DNA from: Pseudomonadales bacterium
Lineage (GTDB): Bacteria; Pseudomonadota; Gammaproteobacteria; Pseudomonadales; UBA3067
Direction of reading: 5' to 3'
Assembly (NCBI GenBank): GCA_016763235.1
Contig: JAESUE010000171.1
Location: forward strand, 1 to 9,627
DNA length: 9,627 nt
Part shown: positions 1 to 4,257 of the stretch, in pieces
Layout: every line of letters starts with the position of its first letter
Position numbering within the stretch: position 1 is the stretch's first letter
Translations under genes and position numbers: made by a program
Notes under the pieces: model-generated
The model's input: only the letters and a program-made list of their open reading frames with translations
What the model was told of the DNA's origin: nothing
Databases searched by the model: none

Positions 1-1
1 C

Positions 2-148
2 AAACTCCTCGGCAGTGCACTTACCGAGACTAATAAAGGACTTATTGTGGTTATGAATAAATGGGACTTAGTAGAAGAGAAAAACTCAAAGACCATGAAC
101 AATATGAGAAAGAGTGATTTCCCAAGATTTCAAGCCAAGGTGGGATGA
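2..148 (+). pseudogene. der: Fragment of a Der (EngA)-like GTPase, broken at both ends
   Basis: The frame is open from the window edge to a TGA at 146-148. Its first ~33 residues read like the second GTPase domain of Der/EngA, the ribosome-assembly GTPase. They include NKGLIVVMNKWDLVEE, where NKWD is the G4 guanine-specificity motif, followed by a NSKTMN stretch typical of Der. The NKWDLVE form resembles Bacteroidota-type Der more than the gammaproteobacterial form, which I recall as NKWDG; this is from memory. After about base 100 the similarity stops, and the same DNA on the other strand encodes cytochrome b561. The piece is therefore a fragment fused to foreign sequence, either a recombination scar or an assembly chimera at the contig edge. 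The identification rests on one short motif region. Confidence 0.6.
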
Positions 149-367
149 AGGTATGGAGGCCATCAAACGCGCAGGAATTCGAATAAATATCATGGCCATC
201 ACAAACATTCCAAACGCCTTATGGGTAGGGTAAAGATCGTATTTATCCGCAGCATCATCGGGAATATTCGCCATATATAATCCGTTGCAAAGCATGGTGA
301 GGATGGTCATGGCCATCACCCAGTGCAGCAAGCGTATTATGAGGGGGTATCTTTCTTCGTTTTCCAT
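86..367 (-). pseudogene. Cytochrome b561 family protein, truncated at the C-terminus
   Basis: This encodes the N-terminal half of a bacterial cytochrome b561, an inner-membrane di-haem b protein that passes electrons to or from the quinone pool. Only 93 residues remain of a usual ~175-190. The start is secure: AAGGAG (375-380) lies 7 nt upstream of the ATG. Residues 9-31 form the first membrane helix with RLLHWVMA, where His15 is the probable haem ligand. Residues 49-68 form the second, starting at His49 in the THKAFG motif. SWEITLSHIVHG at 81-92 is the usual entry to helix 3, with His88 or His91. The protein then hits TGA at 86-88, exactly where DNA resembling a Der GTPase on the opposite strand begins. 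Helices 3 and 4 are missing and no other frame restores them. It sits 15 bp behind the FMN reductase gene, so the two are probably co-transcribed. Confidence 0.8.
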
Positions 368-382
368 AGCGTGTCTCCTTAT

Positions 383-955
383 TTATTCAGGAATGGTTTT
401 TACAACTGCGTGCGCCAAGCTCACAACAGCATCGGCGATTGTCGCGTCTAACAATTGATTATCTTCTCCAAACGCTTGGTAGGCTGCACCCACTGTAACT
501 TGTTCTGGAACAACCTCGCAGCCGATTCCGGCGAGTACGTCGCGCAAATGGCTGGCACTGCGAATTCCGCCTGAGTCAGCAGGTGATGCACTGAGAACGC
601 CGACGATTTTGTTGGTAAAGCTTGGCTCATAGCCGCCTTCTACGCCAGGGCGCGTTAGCCAGTCTATGGTGTTCTTTAACGCGGCAGATAAGGAGCCGTT
701 GTATTCTGGGTTGGATATTAATAGACCATCACAAGAAGATAGTTTTTCTCTTAATGCAACGAGCGCGGGAAGCGTTTGTAGCGTTGCTTCGGTATCTTCG
801 TTAAAAAGGGGCAGTTGATAGTCTATTAATTTGATGACTTCCACTTCTGCGCCAGCATCTCGTGCTGCTTTTGCAGCAAGAGATACCAAGGAATGATTCC
901 ACGAGGCGCTACGTAAGCTGCCGGAAAATGCCAGTATTTTTGGGGTGTTCGCCAT
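383..955 (-). CDS. NAD(P)H-dependent FMN reductase / quinone reductase (flavodoxin-like fold)
   Basis: This 190-residue cytoplasmic flavoprotein belongs to the NADPH-dependent FMN reductase family that includes ChrR, YieF and azoreductase-like enzymes. They use NAD(P)H to reduce quinones, chromate, azo dyes or free flavin, usually by two-electron steps that avoid radicals. Family marks are GSLRSAS (12-18), the FMN phosphate loop after the first beta strand; LPLFNED (49-54); and NPEYNGSLSAALKNTIDW (82-99), which contacts the isoalloxazine ring. The length is normal and the frame intact. A TGGAG ribosome site (962-966) precedes the ATG. It is the first gene of a minus-strand pair with cytochrome b561 and diverges from a LysR regulator, which suggests induction by redox-active or quinone-like compounds. 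The exact substrate cannot be read from sequence. Confidence 0.9.
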   Translation of the reverse strand: MANTPKILAFSGSLRSASWNHSLVSLAAKAARDAGAEVEVIKLIDYQLPLFNEDTEATLQTLPALVALREKLSSCDGLLISNPEYNGSLSAALKNTIDWLTRPGVEGGYEPSFTNKIVGVLSASPADSGGIRSASHLRDVLAGIGCEVVPEQVTVGAAYQAFGEDNQLLDATIADAVVSLAHAVVKTIPE

Positions 956-975
956 GATGTTCTCCAGATTGAATC

Positions 976-1003
976 GTTATATTGAATGATCAATTTCAGG
1001 TAA
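976..1003 (-). promoter_or_regulatory. Candidate promoter with embedded palindrome for the FMN reductase-b561 unit
   Basis: Read on the minus strand, TTACCT (998-1003) and TATAAC (976-981) are 16 nt apart, giving a weak -35 and a good -10 about 20 nt before the FMN reductase start. The spacer holds a perfect inverted repeat, ATTGA-N4-TCAAT, at 981-994, touching the -10. An operator in this place would fit control by the divergent LysR protein. The palindrome is certain; the promoter and regulator assignment are inference. Confidence 0.4.
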
Positions 1004-1060
1004 GTGTGTTTCGTTAGCAGTCTCCGCGAAGCAGGCTTGAACAACAACAGAATAAATGCA

Positions 1061-1088
1061 ACGCTACTGTGCGTAAATGCACATGCGT
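1061..1088. promoter_or_regulatory. Interrupted dyad upstream of the LysR gene (candidate operator)
   Basis: TGTGC (1068-1072) and GCACA (1079-1083) are perfect inverted arms around GTAAAT. An outer pair, ACGC (1061-1064) and GCGT (1085-1088), extends the symmetry. The centre is about 42 bp before the preferred ATG of the LysR gene, a usual place for an autoregulatory site. The symmetry is visible in the sequence; binding is inferred. Confidence 0.35.
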
Positions 1089-1116
1089 CAATCCGGCGAT
1101 TAAGAAATCAGAGATT

Positions 1117-1998
1117 ATGAAGCATAATAATAGCCATTGGAGTGACATCCACTTCGCTTACCAAGTTGCGTTGCTGGGCACTCTTAGTGCAGCAGCAGAG
1201 GCTTTGGGTGTCCATCATTCGACAGTTTTGCGGCGAATAGAAGCCCTCGAAAAACGCTTGAACGTGCGTTTATTTCAACGTCATGCCAGGGGCTATGCAC
1301 CTACCGAAGCGGGGCGTTTATTACTAAAAGTTGCGGAGGAAACTCAGCATTCCTTTGATACGCTCATCGGGCAATTGGCCGGAACGGATGAGCAGCTGTC
1401 GGGTAAAATTATAGTGACGAGTGTTGAAAGTTTTGCTCGGGAAGTGACGGCCGTATTAGCCGAGTTTCAAGATAAGCACCCAGAAGTGCGCATTGAATAC
1501 ATGGTTGATATGCGCCTGCTTAAACCAGAATATGGCGAGGCTCATGTATGTATTCGGCCCGGTGTAAAGCCCAGCCATCCTGATTATATTGTTCAGCAGT
1601 TGCGCTGCAGTGATGCGTCGCTTTATGCGACGAAAGAGTATATTCGCAATTTTGGCCCGATGAAATCTTTAGAACATACACAAGGGCATCGCTTTATCTC
1701 CACCATAACGCCCTTGTTACATGTGCCGTTTTACCATTGGTTAGAAACACAGGTGCCAGCCGAGCAAATTTATTATCGCAGCTCAGACCTTCATGCCATG
1801 CTTGAAGCGGCAAGGGCAGGCATGGGGATTGTCCCATTTAATTCCCGTGGTGCTGCGCAGCATGAGGCATTAATACCCATGTTAGATCCCGTTCCTGAGT
1901 GGGAGACGGAGCTATGGTTAGTGACGCATAGAGATGCGCATCGTACAGCAAAGGTGCAAGCGTTGACGCAGCTGATTAAGGAACGAATGAAATGTTAA
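1117..1998 (+). CDS. LysR-family transcriptional regulator
   Basis: This is a 293-residue DNA-binding regulator, a normal LysR length. The winged helix-turn-helix covers roughly residues 8-66. It includes the recognition-helix region LSAAAEALGVHHSTVLRRIEALE and the conserved LF.R...GY.PTEAG stretch. The rest is a substrate-binding-like effector domain that would sense a small molecule; LEAARAGMGIVPF near residues 229-241 is a typical late motif. I chose the ATG at 1117 over a GTG at 1069 for two reasons. The family pattern starts at the HWSDIHFAYQVA segment, and the earlier start would run through the palindrome at 1061-1088. The gene diverges from the FMN reductase-b561 unit across a 161-bp gap, the classical arrangement in which a LysR protein controls the neighbouring operon. 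The effector is unknown, but a quinone or electrophile is plausible from the target genes. Confidence 0.88.
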   Translation: MKHNNSHWSDIHFAYQVALLGTLSAAAEALGVHHSTVLRRIEALEKRLNVRLFQRHARGYAPTEAGRLLLKVAEETQHSFDTLIGQLAGTDEQLSGKIIVTSVESFAREVTAVLAEFQDKHPEVRIEYMVDMRLLKPEYGEAHVCIRPGVKPSHPDYIVQQLRCSDASLYATKEYIRNFGPMKSLEHTQGHRFISTITPLLHVPFYHWLETQVPAEQIYYRSSDLHAMLEAARAGMGIVPFNSRGAAQHEALIPMLDPVPEWETELWLVTHRDAHRTAKVQALTQLIKERMKC

Positions 1999-2037
1999 AC
2001 GGATTATTTTCTCTTTATTTTAATTTATGCTTTACTC

Positions 2038-2059
2038 GTTCCTTGTTGTGACAAGGAAC
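2038..2059 (+). other. Strong hairpin 1 between the LysR and collar genes
   Basis: GTTCCTTGT and ACAAGGAAC are perfect 9-bp inverted arms around a TGTG loop. It lies 40 nt after the LysR stop and 52 nt before the collar-protein start. No T-run follows on either strand, so it is not a standard intrinsic terminator. It could instead be an mRNA stabiliser, a regulator site or a leader structure. Type and strand are uncertain. Confidence 0.6.
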
Positions 2060-2071
2060 TGTCGTATCGGA

Positions 2072-2084
2072 CTCGTACTACGAG
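2072..2084 (+). other. Small hairpin 2 in the collar-gene leader
   Basis: CTCGT and ACGAG form a 5-bp perfect stem with an ACT loop, 12 nt after hairpin 1. The sequence CTTTAATC follows. It ends 11 nt before the ribosome-binding site of the collar gene, so in a transcript the two stem-loops would sit in tandem just ahead of translation initiation. Confidence 0.4.
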
Positions 2085-2095
2085 CTTTAATCATT

Positions 2096-2102
2096 AGAGG
2101 GA
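2096..2102 (+). promoter_or_regulatory. Ribosome-binding site fixing the collar-protein start
   Basis: AGAGGGA lies 8 nt before the ATG at 2111. It decides for that start over an in-frame ATG at 2027, which would put 28 extra residues before the signal peptide and place both leader hairpins inside the coding region. Confidence 0.7.
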
Positions 2103-2110
2103 ATAAAAAA

Positions 2111-2704
2111 ATGAAAAAGAAACATTATTGGGCATCCGCTATTTTTGTATCTGCATTGAGTTGCTTGACGTGGACGTCTGTAAGCGCTGCTTCGGATCCT
2201 TTTGTTGGCGAAGTGATGTGGACGGGTGCTACTTTCTGCCCCCGTGGTTGGGCGAATGCAGATGGGCAACTCTTACAGATTACTCAGAATACCGCTTTGT
2301 TTTCCTTATTCGGAACGACTTACGGTGGAGATGGAAGGGTGTCTTTTGGATTGCCTGATTTACGCGGTCGCGTATCTGTTCATACTGGCACAGGCTCAGG
2401 GTTAAGCAATTATAGGCAGGGTTCAGAAGGCGGGGAAGAAGCCAGCTCTTTGTCAGTGAGTCAAATGCCGGCACATAATCATCTGATTAACGCCAGTGAG
2501 GACAAAAGTTCGAGACATCCAAATGGCAGTGTTTTAGGTTTTAGTAGGCTGTGGATTTATGATGCGCCGGTTAATGCTTCCACAACGCTGGATAGCTCTG
2601 CTCTGAGCGATACGGGAAATAGTCAGCCTCATGAAAATCGACAGCCTTATCTAACGATGCGCGCTTGTGTCGCTCTAGTAGGGGTGTTTCCTTCGAGGAA
2701 TTAA
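2111..2704 (+). CDS. Exported tail-collar domain protein (microcystin-dependent protein family)
   Basis: The precursor has 197 residues. Residues 1-26 are a Sec signal peptide: basic MKKK, a hydrophobic core, and a VSA-AS cleavage site. The mature part matches the phage tail-collar / MdpB-like family over its whole length: DPFVGEVMW, PRGWANADGQLL, NTALFSLFGTTYGGDGR (60-76), FGLPDLRGRV (79-88), MPAHNH (119-124), QPHENRQPYL (172-181) and the terminal GVFPSRN. Members are usually fibre-tip-like trimeric beta structures on phage tails or of unknown cellular role. No other phage gene is nearby, so this is a stand-alone cellular gene. Two cysteines remain after cleavage, Cys43 in TFCPRGW and Cys186 in MRACVAL, one near each end of the domain. 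A disulfide would suit a periplasmic or external location. Function is unknown. Confidence 0.85.
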   Translation: MKKKHYWASAIFVSALSCLTWTSVSAASDPFVGEVMWTGATFCPRGWANADGQLLQITQNTALFSLFGTTYGGDGRVSFGLPDLRGRVSVHTGTGSGLSNYRQGSEGGEEASSLSVSQMPAHNHLINASEDKSSRHPNGSVLGFSRLWIYDAPVNASTTLDSSALSDTGNSQPHENRQPYLTMRACVALVGVFPSRN

Positions 2705-2732
2705 TAATGCCTGGGGTAACATCTCAGCTCAC

Positions 2733-2781
2733 GCTCAAATTTGAACGCAATCTGAGCAGTTACAGGGTTCGCTGAGTAGTT
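2733..2781 (+). repeat. 49-bp dispersed repeat, copy 1
   Basis: This 49-base segment starts 28 nt after the collar-gene stop and ends 10 nt before the peroxidase stop on the other strand. It aligns without gaps to 6130-6178, with 40 of 49 bases identical by my hand count. Shared blocks are GCTCAAA, TTGAACGCAATCT, ACAG, GCTGA and TAGTT. Flanks outside the 49 bases do not match. The perfect palindrome TCAAATTTGA occurs in this copy only. Confidence 0.75.
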
Positions 2782-2791
2782 ACTGCCTAGG

Positions 2792-3988
2792 CTACATACC
2801 CGGGCGTGATTTTCCGGGGTGGTAGCCATCTGTTAGAGTTTCCAAAAAGGCCACCAATGCATCCACTTCCTCTTCACTGAGTTGTAAGGCACCCAACTCA
2901 TCATGGTTCACAGTGCTGGGCACTTCTGCTTCCCCCCAGCGTTTATCTGTATCCCGCGTATTATAAAACTCCACCACTTCTTTTAATGTGGTGAAAATTC
3001 CGTTGTGCATATAAGGGCCTGTTATCCCAACGTTTCTTAGGGTGGGCACGCGGAATTTGCCATTTTCAGCAGGGTCTTCAACGGTTGCGCCTAAACCAAT
3101 GTCCACAAAGTTTTCGCCTTCTGGATTAAATTCACGGTCTTGGGAAAGGAATGGGTTATTGGCGTTTTTGGCAATCCCGATATTGTCGTAGGAAAAGTCA
3201 GTGAAAAGTGGGGCCTGTCCATTGTCGCTCGCTTGAGCTGGGTGGCAAGCGGCGCAGTTGCCTTTTTCTTCCGCCTCAAAAATTTCCAGCCCTAGCTGTT
3301 CCTGTGCGCTTAACGTGATTATCCCTGCAAGAAAATAATCATACTTAGAACGAAAGGGGCTAAATTGTTGCGTGCGCTCGAAGGCGGCAATGGCTTGGGC
3401 GATTTTGTCGAAGGCTGCTTCGCCCGTATCGAAAATGTCTTCGCCATATAGCGCCTTGAACAGTGGGGCATAGGCGGCACGGTTTACTTTATTGACCACC
3501 GTTTCGGCATCGGGGTTTGCCATCTCCATAGCACCCAGAAATGGCAGCTTGGCCTGATCTTCAAGTGTGGCAGCGCGGCCATCTAAAAATAGGCCACCTA
3601 TCCATAGGCCTTCCTCCTCATCAAAATGCAAAGGTGGCGTAAAGCGCGAATACATGACTGTGGGACTATTACGTGATACGAAACGATCAGGGTGGGCACC
3701 GGCAGAAACAGCGGGTTGTTTATCGGGGTCAGTAAAGGCAAATTTGGGGCTGTGGCAACTGGCGCAAGATTGCCCAGCAGGCTCAGAAAGGTTTTCATCA
3801 AAAAACAGGGCCTTACCGAGCAGTTTTTCTTTGCGAGCAGTGGAAACAAGTTTCTCGGGTAGTTTCGATATGGCGGTATAGCGGGCCTTTTTTAGCAGCT
3901 GGCCCTTTCGGTGATCGGCAAAAGTTGTATTGCCCAGTAATAGCAGGGAAGAAAACAGGATGATGAGCAGTTTAGCGTTGCGACGCAT
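2792..3988 (-). CDS. Di-haem cytochrome c peroxidase / MauG-family protein, periplasmic
   Basis: This is a 398-residue precursor. Residues 1-24 form a Sec signal peptide ending NTTFA-D. Two c-type haem sites are present: CASCH at 75-79 and CAACH at 245-249. YMHNGIFTTLKEVVEFYN (326-343) is the conserved segment whose Met327 or a nearby residue approaches the second haem. KLPFLGAMEMANPD and KFRVPTLRNV are further family motifs. Such enzymes reduce hydrogen peroxide with electrons from small cytochromes or, in MauG-like members, oxidise other substrates. The ATG at 3986-3988 is preferred because it gives a proper signal peptide and follows an AGAGAGA ribosome site; an upstream start at 4078 would add 30 residues and cover the Fur box. 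Two C-terminal features differ from neighbours: an acidic SEEEVDAL and a short basic tail. A Fur box lies upstream. Confidence 0.92.
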   Translation of the reverse strand: MRRNAKLLIILFSSLLLLGNTTFADHRKGQLLKKARYTAISKLPEKLVSTARKEKLLGKALFFDENLSEPAGQSCASCHSPKFAFTDPDKQPAVSAGAHPDRFVSRNSPTVMYSRFTPPLHFDEEEGLWIGGLFLDGRAATLEDQAKLPFLGAMEMANPDAETVVNKVNRAAYAPLFKALYGEDIFDTGEAAFDKIAQAIAAFERTQQFSPFRSKYDYFLAGIITLSAQEQLGLEIFEAEEKGNCAACHPAQASDNGQAPLFTDFSYDNIGIAKNANNPFLSQDREFNPEGENFVDIGLGATVEDPAENGKFRVPTLRNVGITGPYMHNGIFTTLKEVVEFYNTRDTDKRWGEAEVPSTVNHDELGALQLSEEEVDALVAFLETLTDGYHPGKSRPGM

Positions 3989-4011
3989 AATTCTCTCTGA
4001 AATTGAAATAA

Positions 4012-4030
4012 GACACTTCGTCAAAGTGTC
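4012..4030 (-). promoter_or_regulatory. Perfect inverted repeat in the peroxidase 5' leader
   Basis: GACACTT (4012-4018) and AAGTGTC (4024-4030) are perfect 7-bp arms separated by 5 bases. It lies 24-42 nt before the peroxidase start codon and downstream of the proposed promoter. It may be an operator or an RNA stem-loop in the leader; there is no T-run to make it a terminator. Confidence 0.5.
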
Positions 4031-4059
4031 GGTATTTAAACAAATGCTGGCGTCAATGT

Positions 4060-4080
4060 AAATGATAATGGTTAGCATTT
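4060..4080. promoter_or_regulatory. Fur box
   Basis: Reading the plus strand, AAATGATAAT-G-GTTAGCATTT matches a 21-bp symmetric form of the Fur box (AAATGATAAT-N-ATTATCATTT) at all but two of the 20 defined positions, counted by hand. On the minus strand a possible promoter overlaps it: TTATAA (4085-4090), 17 nt, TATCAT (4062-4067). Fur with ferrous iron bound there would block transcription of the peroxidase gene, so expression should rise in iron starvation. The site also sits about 180 bp before the divergent phosphatase gene and could affect it less directly. Confidence 0.65.
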
Positions 4081-4134
4081 ACATTTATAAGGATGAATCT
4101 GTTCGCTACCAAGTTCTGACTCAGGCTCTGGGAT

Positions 4135-4150
4135 AGTCGAGTATTCGACT
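4135..4150. promoter_or_regulatory. Inverted repeat upstream of the PhoD gene
   Basis: AGTCGA and TCGACT are perfect 6-bp arms around GTAT. It is 108 nt before the phosphatase start and 35 bp before the sigma-54-like element at 4185-4200, so it could bind an activator or repressor. No known operator was recognised. Confidence 0.35.
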
Positions 4151-4184
4151 GAGATAATAGGCAGGTATAGACAGGGTTTATAAG

Positions 4185-4200
4185 TGGGCTGTTTTTTGCA
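4185..4200 (+). promoter_or_regulatory. Possible sigma-54 promoter for the PhoD gene
   Basis: TGGGCTG-TTTT-TTGCA has the invariant GG and GC exactly 10 bases apart, as the -24/-12 class needs. It agrees with TGGCACG-N4-TTGCW at 9 of 12 defined positions; the CAC triplet is changed. The expected transcript start near 4212 would give a ~46-nt leader. Chance occurrence is possible in a T-rich run, so this is tentative. Confidence 0.3.
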
Positions 4201-4257
4201 TTATTTTTTCAATCGGTCTACTGTCGTTTGCCAAACCATTTATCTGGATAGAAAACT

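Noticed and set aside
2038..2059. Hairpin considered as the intrinsic terminator of the LysR gene
   Set aside because: No T-run follows on the plus strand, so it was kept only as an unassigned hairpin.
3567..3881. Open frame of 104 codons antisense to the peroxidase gene
   Set aside because: It lies fully inside a gene with clear haem motifs and has no recognisable protein features; it is a shadow of the coding strand.
4221..4238. CTGTCGT followed by CAAACCA, a possible Pho box before the PhoD gene
   Set aside because: The first half resembles the CTGTCAT unit, but the second shares almost nothing with it, so a PhoB site is not supported.
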